A stretch of 64,000 nucleotides of DNA from the NCBI RefSeq assembly GCF_020171725.1, contig NZ_JAIVAJ010000007.1, positions 124,001 through 188,000 of the forward strand. Reading direction: 5' to 3'. The position numbers were made by a program, and so were the translations under genes. This document shows, piece by piece, positions 1 to 8,088 of this stretch (within the stretch, counting starts at the first letter, position 1; each line of letters opens with the position of its first letter). Origin of the DNA: Halobacillus litoralis. Lineage in GTDB: Bacteria; Bacillota; Bacilli; Bacillales; Halobacillaceae. The notes below the pieces were generated by a model that did not search any database, was not told the DNA's origin, and saw only the letters and a program-made list of their open reading frames with translations.

Positions 1-276
1 GCCGGAATTGAAGCTGTTCGCCTTCTGGGAAACAAAGCCGATTTCTTCCCACTTATCAAACTTCTTAATCGACTCTCCGTAAAGCTGCACGCTTCCGACA
101 TCCGGTTTCGAGAGGCCGAGCATCAGCTTGATCAACGTGGATTTACCTGAACCGTTCGGCCCCACCAGACCAAGAAACTGCCCTTCATAGATCGAAAGGT
201 TCACATCTTTAACGACCCATTCTTTTTCATATTTAAAGGAGAGATCTTTCATCTCCACAATTGCATTTTGTTTCAT
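1..276 (-). CDS. znuC: Zinc/manganese ABC transporter ATP-binding protein (ZnuC/AdcC-like), partial
   Basis: Only the first 92 codons are present; the gene runs off the left edge. The N-terminus reads MKQNAIVEMKDLSF, followed by a Walker A GPNGSGKST at residues 39-47 and a Q-loop glutamine near residue 84 (FVSQKAN). This layout is typical of the ATPase subunit of cluster-9 metal importers, which powers uptake of Zn or Mn through a ZnuB-type permease. The ATG at 276 is preceded by GAGGGAA. A Zur-box-like sequence just upstream supports zinc over other metals, but the missing remainder leaves the substrate uncertain. Confidence 0.75.
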   Translation of the reverse strand, partial: MKQNAIVEMKDLSFKYEKEWVVKDVNLSIYEGQFLGLVGPNGSGKSTLIKLMLGLSKPDVGSVQLYGESIKKFDKWEEIGFVSQKANSFNSG

Positions 277-293
277 CGTGTTCCCTCTTTTGT

Positions 294-314
294 AAATAAT
301 AATGATTACGGATT
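294..314 (-). promoter_or_regulatory. Candidate Zur box upstream of the zinc ABC ATPase gene
   Basis: The sequence is centred on TAATGATTA at 300-308 with an intact right half ATTACG and outer AAAT/ATT arms. The known Bacillus Zur operator is a 7-1-7 type palindrome with TAAT-N-ATTA at its core. The left half departs from consensus at two positions. It lies about 20 bp upstream of the start codon, so zinc-responsive repression is a reasonable inference. Confidence 0.45.
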
Positions 315-380
315 ATTCCTGTCCCCATCATAAACCACAGACACGGAAGAATCAAATATCAGATATGTATCCTAACAATG

Positions 381-409
381 AAAAACCAGAGCGCACATGC
401 GCCCTGGTT
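381..409 (-). terminator. Intrinsic terminator of the cystine-type ABC operon
   Basis: On the minus strand a stem AACCAG/CTGGTT with an inner GCGCA/TGCGC stem is followed by a run of five T (complement of 381-385). It sits immediately after the permease stop codon. Confidence 0.75.
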
Positions 410-413
410 CTGG

Positions 414-1106
414 TTAGAGATGTCTATTGTATCGTTTTTCAAAATAATCTTGAAGAGCTGAAAAAATCATCGTGAGCGGCCAGTAGATCAGTGCCGCTGT
501 AATATACATCGTCATGGAATCGACTGTACGCCCCGCCGCAATCTGGGCTTTATTGAGTATTTCCGGAACCGAAATCATCGCAGCAAGCGACGTCGCTTTC
601 AGCAAATCGAGAAACACATTTCCGAGCGGCGGAATGGCGATTCTCGTCGCCTGAGGCATAATGATGCGTCTGATCGTCTGCCAATAAGAGAATCCTAGTG
701 CACGTGCCGATTCCCACTGCCCGTAAGCAACACTGTTTAAGGACGCACGATTGATCTCCGCAATATAGGCGGCACTGTTTGTCCCGAATCCGATGATAGC
801 GGCTACCGTTGCCGGAAACTCAATGCCAACGACTGGCAATCCAAAGTATAGAACGAATAGATAGACCAGAATCGGCGTTCCGCGCATGAATGAAATATAC
901 AGCCTTGCCGGCCACCGGAGATAAATATGATCCGACCCTCGAGCAAGGGCAAGAAAGAAGCCAAGAATGAGGCCGATCAACATTCCGATGACAGCAACAA
1001 GCATGGTGAGCGGAACTCCCTGCAAAATAAAAGGAAGGTTGTCCCATGCTCGTTCGACGTTAAACAACTTTTCGATTTGAATGGAATCGATCTCTATTCC
1101 CAGCAT
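414..1106 (-). CDS. Amino-acid (cystine-type) ABC transporter permease
   Basis: This 230-residue integral membrane protein belongs to the HisM/GlnP permease family. It has about five hydrophobic segments, the RGTPILVYL motif near residue 75, and a cytoplasmic EAA coupling loop at about residues 129-160 (GQWESARALG followed by IMPQATR). The family forms the channel of polar amino-acid importers; TcyB/TcyL of Bacillus subtilis are the closest types I recognise. The gene lies 9 bp after the binding-protein gene and is surely co-transcribed with it. No cognate ATPase follows, so the pair must borrow one encoded elsewhere. Confidence 0.85.
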   Translation of the reverse strand: MLGIEIDSIQIEKLFNVERAWDNLPFILQGVPLTMLVAVIGMLIGLILGFFLALARGSDHIYLRWPARLYISFMRGTPILVYLFVLYFGLPVVGIEFPATVAAIIGFGTNSAAYIAEINRASLNSVAYGQWESARALGFSYWQTIRRIIMPQATRIAIPPLGNVFLDLLKATSLAAMISVPEILNKAQIAAGRTVDSMTMYITAALIYWPLTMIFSALQDYFEKRYNRHL

Positions 1107-1115
1107 AAGAAACCC

Positions 1116-1994
1116 CTACAAATCTAAGCCTTCGATTTCACGTACGTCCATTTCCGGCTTCTTAGAAGCGTCTTTTCCTCCGAAGAATTCCTCAGAAAGC
1201 TCGGTAAGTGTGCCATCTTCTCTCATTTCCTGAAGTACAGCATCGATTTCTTCTTTCAGCGTTGACGCTTCCTTAGGAAGGACGATGGCTGAATTCGTTG
1301 GATGGAATTGAAGGTCCGGGTGAAGCTGAACTTCAATATCCGGTAATGCCTGTAGTGCTAGTGACTGTAAGTAATAGTCGTTAATAATGAAGTCCGTACG
1401 TCCGTTTTCCACGTCACGTAGATAAACGTCATTCGTCACGTTACCATATGTCGTCGTTGTCGCTCCGAAATGTTCGGCAATTTCCGAGAAGACGGTTGTC
1501 GCTCCACCACCGTGCTTCTTCCCTTCTAGATCTTCAAGAGTTTCAATACCGGAAAGATCGGATTCACGAACAATCATCGTAGAGTAGGAATACTTATAAG
1601 GCTCTGTGAATGTGAACTGTTCCTTACGTGCTTCCGTAACTTCCATGTCATTGATGACTGCATCGATACGACCGCTGTTGATGGCTGCAAGCAAGCCGTC
1701 GACACCGTACTCCTCAAACTTCAGCTCCAGACCAAGACGGTCCGCAACCTCTCTCATTACTTCAACATCGTATCCTGTCATTTCGTCTGATCCTTCAGGA
1801 TAATAAGAAGCTGGGAAAAGTGTACCGGATGTTCCGACTACAATTTCTCCATTTTCCTGTATCTCTGTCCATTTCGCGTCAGATGACGCTTCGCTATTAT
1901 CAGCATTTCCTTCACTTTCGTCACTGGATGACCCACAAGCAGCCAACAGAACGGTGAAAGAGACCATAAGAATGAATAAAAGTCCTTTACGCAT
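1116..1994 (-). CDS. Amino-acid ABC transporter substrate-binding lipoprotein (cystine-type)
   Basis: A lipoprotein signal MRKGLLFILMVSF ends in the lipobox LLAAC, giving a lipid-anchored Cys followed by a Ser/Glu/Asp-rich linker. The rest is a class-3 solute-binding fold with the typical segments GYDVEVMREVADRLG and RIDAVINDMEVTEARK, as in TcyA/TcyK cystine receptors. The start is placed at the ATG at 1994 because AAAGGTGG lies 8 nt upstream; an in-frame GTG four codons earlier overlaps that ribosome-binding site. It delivers substrate to the permease encoded next. The highly acidic surface would suit a salt-adapted host. Confidence 0.85.
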   Translation of the reverse strand: MRKGLLFILMVSFTVLLAACGSSSDESEGNADNSEASSDAKWTEIQENGEIVVGTSGTLFPASYYPEGSDEMTGYDVEVMREVADRLGLELKFEEYGVDGLLAAINSGRIDAVINDMEVTEARKEQFTFTEPYKYSYSTMIVRESDLSGIETLEDLEGKKHGGGATTVFSEIAEHFGATTTTYGNVTNDVYLRDVENGRTDFIINDYYLQSLALQALPDIEVQLHPDLQFHPTNSAIVLPKEASTLKEEIDAVLQEMREDGTLTELSEEFFGGKDASKKPEMDVREIEGLDL

Positions 1995-2031
1995 GTGTAT
2001 GTCCACCTTTCAATAAATTTAACACCTCTTA

Positions 2032-2061
2032 AATATAGCAAGTAGACAGCTGTCGTATCAA
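2032..2061 (-). promoter_or_regulatory. Probable promoter of the cystine-type ABC operon with palindromic spacer
   Basis: On the minus strand TTGATA (2056-2061) and TATATT (2032-2037) are separated by 18 bp, and TG precedes the -10 region. The spacer contains the perfect palindrome GACAGCTGTC (2045-2054), a possible repressor site of unknown identity. Confidence 0.5.
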
Positions 2062-2115
2062 CTGTATCGCACTCTTTTTTAAAGTTTGAATATTACAAAA
2101 AAGAAGTAGAAAAAC

Positions 2116-2143
2116 TTGACTAAGCACTTTTTTAAGCTAAAAT
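2116..2143 (+). promoter_or_regulatory. Sigma-A promoter of zosA
   Basis: TTGACT (2116-2121) and TAAAAT (2138-2143) are 16 bp apart. The predicted start near 2150 falls just before the PerR box, and the gene starts about 70 bp further on. Confidence 0.65.
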
Positions 2144-2159
2144 AATAATATGTACTACA

Positions 2160-2174
2160 TTATAATTATTATAA
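2160..2174 (+). promoter_or_regulatory. Perfect PerR operator upstream of zosA
   Basis: The 15-bp palindrome TTATAATTATTATAA matches the Bacillus PerR box consensus (TTATAAT-N-ATTATAA) without a mismatch. It lies at or just after the predicted transcription start, where binding would block transcription. In B. subtilis zosA is a known PerR-regulon member induced by peroxide, so site and gene identity support each other. Confidence 0.85.
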
Positions 2175-2222
2175 TCTAAATGCTACTCATTCTCAATTAC
2201 AAATACTTAAGGAGTTGATCCA

Positions 2223-4142
2223 ATGTCCACAGATTCCCGCTCCCTATTGAATCCGTCATGGTTTCCAGCCTTTTTATCAGACCATTCTTGGAAAGAACAC
2301 CTGGAGCTTATTGCTGCATTACTGAGTGGAGCGCTTGTATTGTGTGCTTGGTTGCTTTCAGACAGTGTGTCAACATCTACTTATATTACGCTTCATCTCA
2401 TAGCCTTTACGATTGGCGGCTTCGCTAAAGCGAAGGAAGGGATTGAAGAGACGATTCAGGAGAAAGAATTGAATGTCGAGCTGTTGATGATTCTCGCAGC
2501 CATCGGATCGGCATCGATCGGCTACTGGACAGAGGGGGCGATCCTTATCTTCATCTTCGCTCTAAGCGGAGCCCTGGAAACGTACACGATGAATCGAAGC
2601 CAGAAGGAAATCTCATCCCTTATGGATCTTCAACCGGAGGAAGCGACCCTGCTCACGGAAAATGGTCACGAAACCGTTCATGTTTCCACCCTCCGATTAG
2701 GAGATCAGATTTTGATCAAGGCGGGGGAACGCATTCCGGCGGACGGTGCGATACAAAAAGGCACGTCCAGTATTGATGAAAGTGCGATTACGGGAGAATC
2801 TGTTCCGCTTACGAAGGGACTGAACGAAGATGTTTTTGCAGGTACCGTGAATATAAGCGGAAGTCTGACTGTGACCGTCACAAAGCCTTCAAGTGACACC
2901 GTCTTTCAAAAAATCATCCAAATGGTACAGTCCGCTCAGAGCGAAAAGTCTCCGTCCCAGCTTTTCATTGAAAGGTTTGAAGGGACGTATGTCAAAGTCG
3001 TCCTGCTCGTCGTTGCTCTCATGATGGTCCTTCCCCCCTTCCTATTCGGCTGGACGTGGATGGACACCATCTATCGCGCGATGATCCTACTCGTCGTCGC
3101 TTCCCCCTGTGCATTGGTCGCTTCCATTATGCCGGCTACGCTGTCAGCCATTACGAACGGGGCCAAATCAGGACTGTTATTTAAAGGAGGCGTCCATGTC
3201 GAGAACTTGTCCCACATTGAAGCCATCGCTTTTGATAAAACCGGAACGTTGACGAACGGCCAGCCCGTCATCACCGATGCTATTTACGCATCTGGAACAG
3301 ACCACGACTACACCCTGAAAATCAGCGCTTCAATCGAGCAGGAATCCAATCACCCGCTTGCGAAAGCTCTTGTAGCTTTTGCAAAAGAAAAAGACGTTGA
3401 ATTAGTATCCGTGGATGAGATGAACGATATGAGCGGTCATGGGGTCAAAGCTCTGATTCAAGGGGAAGAATGGAAGATCGGTAAACCGGACTTTGTAGGC
3501 AAAGAGGAAGCAGAGGCCTTCGAGGAAGGCATCGCAGAAAAACTGGCTGAAGAAGGTAAAACCGTCATCTTCGCCAAACGCGGTCCACAGATTGTCGGAC
3601 TGTTCGCACTGAAAGATACGGTGCGAGAGGATACGAAGCTAGCCGTTAAAGGACTTAAAAAACGAGGTGTCTACACGATCATGCTGACGGGGGACAATAA
3701 AACGACCGCTGCCGCTATCGCCGAAGAGGTCGGGATCGACGCCTATATCGCAGAATGTCTTCCGGAACAGAAAGTCGAAGAAGTGAAAAAGCTGAAACAG
3801 CACTTCGGTCAAGTCGCCATGGTCGGTGACGGCATCAATGACGCCCCTGCCCTCGCAACAGCTGATTTAGGCATTGCGATGGGAGAAGGAACAGATGTCG
3901 CTCTGGAAACCGCAGATGTCGTTCTGATGAAGAATAACCTGCCGAAGATCGTCCAGGCGATGAAGCTGTCTGAGCGCATGAACAGGATAGTGAAACAAAA
4001 TGTGGTGTTCTCTATTGCCGTCATTACCTTGTTGATCATCAGTAACTTCCTTCAACTGCTGGACCTTCCATTAGGCGTTATCGGACACGAGGGCAGCACC
4101 ATCCTCGTTATTTTGAACGGATTACGGTTACTCAGAGGATAA
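2223..4142 (+). CDS. zosA: Zinc-transporting P1B-type ATPase (ZosA family)
   Basis: This 639-residue heavy-metal P-type ATPase carries the phosphorylation motif DKTGTLT (Asp338), the HP dipeptide (His377), TGDN and GDGINDAP (535-542). The membrane metal site is SPC (residues 294-296) rather than CPC, and there is no N-terminal metal-binding domain. Both features, and the length, match B. subtilis ZosA, reported to move zinc in the context of peroxide stress. The ATG at 2223 follows AAGGAG by 8 nt. It is a single-gene unit bounded by a PerR-controlled promoter and a terminator. A Cd/Zn efflux ATPase is the alternative, but the SPC motif and PerR box argue for ZosA. Confidence 0.9.
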   Translation: MSTDSRSLLNPSWFPAFLSDHSWKEHLELIAALLSGALVLCAWLLSDSVSTSTYITLHLIAFTIGGFAKAKEGIEETIQEKELNVELLMILAAIGSASIGYWTEGAILIFIFALSGALETYTMNRSQKEISSLMDLQPEEATLLTENGHETVHVSTLRLGDQILIKAGERIPADGAIQKGTSSIDESAITGESVPLTKGLNEDVFAGTVNISGSLTVTVTKPSSDTVFQKIIQMVQSAQSEKSPSQLFIERFEGTYVKVVLLVVALMMVLPPFLFGWTWMDTIYRAMILLVVASPCALVASIMPATLSAITNGAKSGLLFKGGVHVENLSHIEAIAFDKTGTLTNGQPVITDAIYASGTDHDYTLKISASIEQESNHPLAKALVAFAKEKDVELVSVDEMNDMSGHGVKALIQGEEWKIGKPDFVGKEEAEAFEEGIAEKLAEEGKTVIFAKRGPQIVGLFALKDTVREDTKLAVKGLKKRGVYTIMLTGDNKTTAAAIAEEVGIDAYIAECLPEQKVEEVKKLKQHFGQVAMVGDGINDAPALATADLGIAMGEGTDVALETADVVLMKNNLPKIVQAMKLSERMNRIVKQNVVFSIAVITLLIISNFLQLLDLPLGVIGHEGSTILVILNGLRLLRG

Positions 4143-4152
4143 GATATAAGTA

Positions 4153-4182
4153 AAAGACCCGAGTGGAAGCATTCGGGTCTTT
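4153..4182. terminator. Bidirectional terminator between zosA and the TIMP-like gene
   Basis: A 10-bp stem AAAGACCCGA/TCGGGTCTTT with A- and T-rich flanks lies between the converging genes. Confidence 0.75.
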
Positions 4183-4196
4183 CACTTCGTGAAATC

Positions 4197-4772
4197 CTAT
4201 TTTTTCTTATAGATTTTACGCAAACCCAATACCGCCACTCCGCCAGCGGCGATCAAGGAAAGGTAGAGTGGATATCGATTAGACAAAGATAAGTCTACCG
4301 TATTTACCGGTTCCCTTCCTTGACCCAACTGCTCAGGGTCGTCGGAAGGGAGTTGATCGGTTCGGCTGCAGAGTGAAACTTCAGGCTTTCCCCATCCGTC
4401 TTTTGCATAGACGATGTACGATTTCCCGGTTTCAAATTCATATCCACAGTCCCCGCCACCTCTTCCTGTTTTCACGATGACCTCACTGTTCTTCTTCCCT
4501 TTCCACACCTGATCCACTTCGATCAACGCCTGCTTATGCTTGATTCCAATTCCCTTTTCTTTGATTGCTGTGACTTCTCCAGAAAAGACCGTCCCCGCTT
4601 GATCGAGCGCTTCAGAAGGTGGTGGAGGTTGAACACAGGAACAGGCATGGACCTTCGTTACCATCCACCCTCCTGGAAACAGCGAACATATCATCAGTAA
4701 AGAAAGAAACCCTAGGACCATCCTCTTAAGCTTTGGATTCGATGCCGTGGGTTCTTCTGAAGATAATGGCAT
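4197..4772 (-). CDS. Secreted TIMP/NTR-like protein with C-terminal membrane anchor
   Basis: The protein has a signal peptide (KLKRMVLGFLSLLM) ending HA, then a mature N-terminus beginning CSCVQPPPP. A Cys-X-Cys start followed by a small OB-like domain with further Cys is typical of bacterial tissue-inhibitor-of-metalloproteinase-like proteins. A C-terminal membrane segment (about residues 170-187) ends in Lys residues. The start at 4772 has GGGAGGAG 7 nt upstream but lies inside the preceding gene, giving a 47-bp overlap. A second ATG at 4721 has no room for a ribosome-binding site and would remove the charged n-region. Its target is unknown. Confidence 0.7.
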   Translation of the reverse strand: MPLSSEEPTASNPKLKRMVLGFLSLLMICSLFPGGWMVTKVHACSCVQPPPPSEALDQAGTVFSGEVTAIKEKGIGIKHKQALIEVDQVWKGKKNSEVIVKTGRGGGDCGYEFETGKSYIVYAKDGWGKPEVSLCSRTDQLPSDDPEQLGQGREPVNTVDLSLSNRYPLYLSLIAAGGVAVLGLRKIYKKK

Positions 4773-5559
4773 TGATTTCTCCTCCCAATATAATAATGAC
4801 CCCTGTGAGGTAAAACCAGATCATCAGAACAATGACACTTCCGAGGCTTCCATAGGCGCTTGAGTAATTCCCTAAGTTGCTTACGTAAAAGGAGAAAAGC
4901 AGAGACGTCCCCTGCCAGCTTACTGTGGAAAAAAGAGCACCTATTGAGGTGTTTTTGTACTTGATTTTCTTGTTCGGCGCCATGGCAAACAGAAAAGACA
5001 GGACGATGAAGAAAATGACGGTAGAAATCATCCACCTCAATGCCTCCCATGCTGTGATGAAGCTGTCTGATAAACCGATATAGGAAAACAGGTACAATCC
5101 GATACTATGTCCAAGGACCGGCAGCAATAAGGCAATGCCGATCACAATCACCATCGAAATCGTTAAAACGATGGCAATTAATCGAGTGATTAGGAAGTGA
5201 CGATCCTCCTTCACCTCGTATGCGCGGTTAAAAGCACGGATGATGGCGTTCACACCATTGGAAGCGGCCCATAACGTTCCGATAATTCCGATGGATAGAA
5301 TGCCGCCATTTTCATTCTGCAATAATGAAGATACATTATTTGTGATCAAGTCGAATGCTTCCGGCGGTGCATATGTACTGATGAAGGCTAAGACCCGCCC
5401 TTCATCCACATTGATAAAACCAAGCAGCGTAACAAGAAAAATCATGAAAGGAAATAGAGAAAGAAGAAAAAAGTATGCGAGCTGTGCCGCCATACCCCCT
5501 ACATCATCTTTTCCAAACCGTTCGATCAGTTCCTTAACAATGGATACGACTTCCTTCAT
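4726..5559 (-). CDS. yfkH: YihY/BrkB-family membrane protein (YfkH)
   Basis: This 277-residue protein has about six membrane segments and the family signature DDVGGMAAQLAYFFLLSLFP near the N-terminus, followed by GFINVDEGRV and ALLFSTVSW-type segments. It matches the YihY/virulence factor BrkB family, once misnamed RNase BN; its molecular role is not established. It is third in an operon after a phosphatase and a YtxH-like protein, the same order as B. subtilis yfkJ-yfkI-yfkH, which is reported to be part of the general stress response there. Confidence 0.88.
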   Translation of the reverse strand: MKEVVSIVKELIERFGKDDVGGMAAQLAYFFLLSLFPFMIFLVTLLGFINVDEGRVLAFISTYAPPEAFDLITNNVSSLLQNENGGILSIGIIGTLWAASNGVNAIIRAFNRAYEVKEDRHFLITRLIAIVLTISMVIVIGIALLLPVLGHSIGLYLFSYIGLSDSFITAWEALRWMISTVIFFIVLSFLFAMAPNKKIKYKNTSIGALFSTVSWQGTSLLFSFYVSNLGNYSSAYGSLGSVIVLMIWFYLTGVIIILGGEINAIIFRRTHGIESKA

Positions 5560-5581
5560 GACCTTTCTTCACCTCAAGACT

Positions 5582-5908
5582 TTAAGAAGCTTCTTTGGAA
5601 TCAACAGCTTTCAGTTGATCCTCCACCTCCTGATTAATTTGCCCGATCTTATCGATCAGTTCTTCTGCCTTATTCAAAATCGCAAGCAGTTCTTCTACAC
5701 CTTTATTCACCTGCTTGGATACATATTCATAATTCATTCTGAGCGCATGGACAGCCTCCGATGGGTGCTGGATATATCCGCTGCATTTCGTTCCTGCAGA
5801 ACGGCTCTTTTCTCCTACGTATTTTCTCGTATCCTTATCAAGGAGCATGAGGGCTCCTCCAATCGCTGCACCGACTAATACGCCTTTCCACAATTTCTGC
5901 TCTCCCAT
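5582..5908 (-). CDS. yfkI: YtxH-like small membrane-anchored protein (YfkI)
   Basis: This 108-residue protein begins with the short glycine-rich hydrophobic stretch WKGVLVGAAIGGALMLLD followed by KDTRKYV, the signature of YtxH-type proteins. The remainder is a predicted helical, coiled-coil-prone domain. Its start codon overlaps the phosphatase stop by one base (TAATG), indicating translational coupling. The position matches yfkI of B. subtilis. Function is unknown; it is probably a membrane-associated stress protein. Confidence 0.75.
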   Translation of the reverse strand: MGEQKLWKGVLVGAAIGGALMLLDKDTRKYVGEKSRSAGTKCSGYIQHPSEAVHALRMNYEYVSKQVNKGVEELLAILNKAEELIDKIGQINQEVEDQLKAVDSKEAS

Positions 5909-6387
5909 TATTCTTCCTCCTTTAAGGAATGTTCATTTTTTATTCTTTCCAACCATCGTGAGCACCCTTCACTCACAAGCTGATAAACATAATCGAAATT
6001 CCCTGTAAAATACGGATCAGGTACATCCGATTCTTTGGCGCCAGGAATCTCATCGAGCAGCTTCCCGACTACGACGTCGTTCTTTTCACGGATGGCCTTC
6101 AAATCTCTCATATTTTGATCATCCATGGCGATCAAGTAATCGAAATCGTCCCAATCTGATTCCGTCACCTGCCTAGCCGATATCCCTTCGTATGAGAGAC
6201 CCTTTTGATCAAGGATGCCCTTCGTCCCCTCATGGGGGTCTGATCCTACATGCCAATGACCGATTCCGGCCGAATCGACCTCAATTTGTGAAGATAGGCC
6301 ATCCTTTTGGACCATATCACGAAAAACCGCTTCTGCCATAGGTGATCTACAGATGTTCCCTAAGCAGACAAATAGTACTCGAACCAT
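5908..6387 (-). CDS. yfkJ: Low-molecular-weight protein tyrosine phosphatase (YfkJ)
   Basis: The N-terminal P-loop CLGNICRS is the CX5R active site of low-molecular-weight tyrosine phosphatases, and DPYF near the C-terminal third supplies the general-acid Asp. The enzyme removes phosphate from tyrosine in cytoplasmic proteins; B. subtilis YfkJ has this activity. GGAGG lies 8 nt before the ATG at 6387 and 5 nt before an adjacent in-frame ATG at 6390, so either may be used. The longest open frame begins at 6504 but its extra residues are not typical of the family. First gene of the yfkJIH operon. Confidence 0.88.
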   Translation of the reverse strand: MVRVLFVCLGNICRSPMAEAVFRDMVQKDGLSSQIEVDSAGIGHWHVGSDPHEGTKGILDQKGLSYEGISARQVTESDWDDFDYLIAMDDQNMRDLKAIREKNDVVVGKLLDEIPGAKESDVPDPYFTGNFDYVYQLVSEGCSRWLERIKNEHSLKEEE

Positions 6388-6531
6388 CATTTCTTCCTCC
6401 ATACATAGTATTTCATCTTTCTCTATTTCTATAAATGGATAAGGAAACCCTTTTCCACTACATCCCTTATAGCATATTTTCCTCCAAATTACCGCACTAA
6501 ACATTTCCTCTCGCCATAATCCGAAATCTTC

Positions 6532-6560
6532 TTGACTTTTGTCAATAATTTTCTGAATAT
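6532..6560 (+). promoter_or_regulatory. Possible promoter of the AlsT-type symporter gene
   Basis: TTGACT (6532-6537) is followed after 17 bp by GAATAT (6555-6560), a weak -10. The gene starts about 40 bp later. Confidence 0.35.
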
Positions 6561-6603
6561 TGTATATAGAACTACTATTTTTCTATAATGGGGGTTGGCA
6601 GAC

Positions 6604-7983
6604 ATGAATTTAGAAGAAGTGTTGGGGGAGATCAGTTCCGTCGTATGGGGACCTGTATTGCTCACCCTTCTCGTTGGGACAGGCGTATATTTGACGTTAC
6701 GCCTCGGTTTCCTGCAGTTTAAAACACTGCCCTACGCTTTACGATTAGCGTTTGTACCGAAGAAAAAGAAGTCTGAAAAAGAAAAAGGGGATATCTCCCA
6801 TTATCAGGCATTGACCACAGCTCTTGCCGCAACAATCGGGACCGGGAACATCGCGGGTGTTGCGACAGCCGTTGTCCTTGGTGGACCTGGAGCCGTATTC
6901 TGGATGTGGATCACCGCCATATTCGGAATGGCGACCAAATATGCGGAAGCGGTTCTCGCCGTTAAGTATCGTATAGAAGATCCAAATGGTCAGATGTCGG
7001 GTGGACCGATGTATTACTTATCAAGAGGTTTGAAGACGAAGTGGCTCGGAAGAACGTTAGGACTGTTATTCGCCATCTTCGGTTCGATCGCAGCATTCGG
7101 AATCGGAAACATGGTACAGTCCAACTCCGTATCGGACGTCATGGAATCAACATTCAGCGTTCCGACGTGGGTTACAGGCATTTTACTTGCAGCATTCGCC
7201 GGACTCGTTCTTCTTGGCGGTATCCAAGGAATTGGTCGAGTGACCGCCTTTTTCGTTCCGATTATGGCCGTCTTCTACATCATCGGCGCACTAATCATCA
7301 TTATTACGAACGCAGGAATGGTTCTTCCCGCATTCGGAACGATCTTCACAGATGCCTTCACGGCCTCAGCTGTCGGTGGCGGAATCTTAGGAACGGTTAT
7401 CCGGTATGGTGTCGCTCGAGGGGTCTTCTCGAACGAAGCTGGGCTCGGTTCCGCACCCATCGCGGCCGCTGCAGCGAGAACAGACTACGCCGGGCGTCAG
7501 GCCCTTGTATCCATGACGCAGGTGTTCATCGATACGATTCTCGTATGTACGATGACTGGACTGACGATCGTCATGGCCGGTCAATATCAAGGAGACTTGG
7601 ATGGTGCTGACTTGACGACCGCTTCCTTCCAAATCTTCCTTGGTGACATCGGAGCTTACATTGTCACGATCGGACTTATTTTCTTCGCCTTCTCCACTAT
7701 TGTCGGTTGGTCTTATTACGGCGAGAAGTGCTTCGGGTATTTGACTGGACAGAAGGGAATCGGCATTTACAAACTCGTATTCGTCGGATTCGTATTTGTC
7801 GGAGCAGTCGCCCAATTGGATGTCGTTTGGGGACTTGCTGATATCATGAATGGACTGATGGCCTTCCCGAACTTAATCGGCCTCCTGCTCCTATCAGGTG
7901 TCGTCGCTGCCGAAACGAACAAATTCCTGAAGGTAGCCAAGAAAGAACGACAAGAAGAAAAAGAAGCCCGCTACAACAACTAA
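6604..7983 (+). CDS. Sodium:alanine/glycine symporter family (AGCS) transporter
   Basis: This integral membrane protein of about 459 residues belongs to the alanine/glycine:cation symporter family, represented by AlsT and YrbD in B. subtilis. The family motif TTALAATIGTGNIAGVATA lies near residue 80, and MWITAIFGMATKYAE and ARGVFSNEAGLGSAPIAA follow. It imports small amino acids with Na+. The ATG at 6604 is chosen because a GGGGG block ends 9 nt upstream; an in-frame TTG at 6595 sits too close. It is monocistronic. The substrate (alanine, glycine or glutamine) cannot be decided from sequence. Confidence 0.88.
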   Translation: MNLEEVLGEISSVVWGPVLLTLLVGTGVYLTLRLGFLQFKTLPYALRLAFVPKKKKSEKEKGDISHYQALTTALAATIGTGNIAGVATAVVLGGPGAVFWMWITAIFGMATKYAEAVLAVKYRIEDPNGQMSGGPMYYLSRGLKTKWLGRTLGLLFAIFGSIAAFGIGNMVQSNSVSDVMESTFSVPTWVTGILLAAFAGLVLLGGIQGIGRVTAFFVPIMAVFYIIGALIIIITNAGMVLPAFGTIFTDAFTASAVGGGILGTVIRYGVARGVFSNEAGLGSAPIAAAAARTDYAGRQALVSMTQVFIDTILVCTMTGLTIVMAGQYQGDLDGADLTTASFQIFLGDIGAYIVTIGLIFFAFSTIVGWSYYGEKCFGYLTGQKGIGIYKLVFVGFVFVGAVAQLDVVWGLADIMNGLMAFPNLIGLLLLSGVVAAETNKFLKVAKKERQEEKEARYNN

Positions 7984-7994
7984 AAGAAAAGAGT

Positions 7995-8030
7995 AAAGAG
8001 CGCCCACTTAGAAACGTGGGCGCTCTTTTT
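7995..8030. terminator. Strong terminator after the AGCS symporter
   Basis: A 13-bp perfect stem AAAGAGCGCCCAC/GTGGGCGCTCTTT with an 8-nt loop is followed by TTTTT. It can also serve the converging GGDEF-EAL gene. Confidence 0.9.
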
Positions 8031-8088
8031 GCGGCTTCTTCTCTTTCTGTTTTACAAAAAAGGGCGCTCCCTAAACCTTTTGCACAAT

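Noticed and set aside
6390..6504. Longer N-terminus of the tyrosine phosphatase starting at 6504
   Set aside because: The CX5R P-loop should be close to the N-terminus in this family, and a strong ribosome-binding site precedes the ATGs at 6390/6387.
7041..7610. 189-codon plus-strand frame inside the AGCS symporter gene
   Set aside because: It is an out-of-frame shadow rich in Arg and Ser, with no ribosome-binding site.
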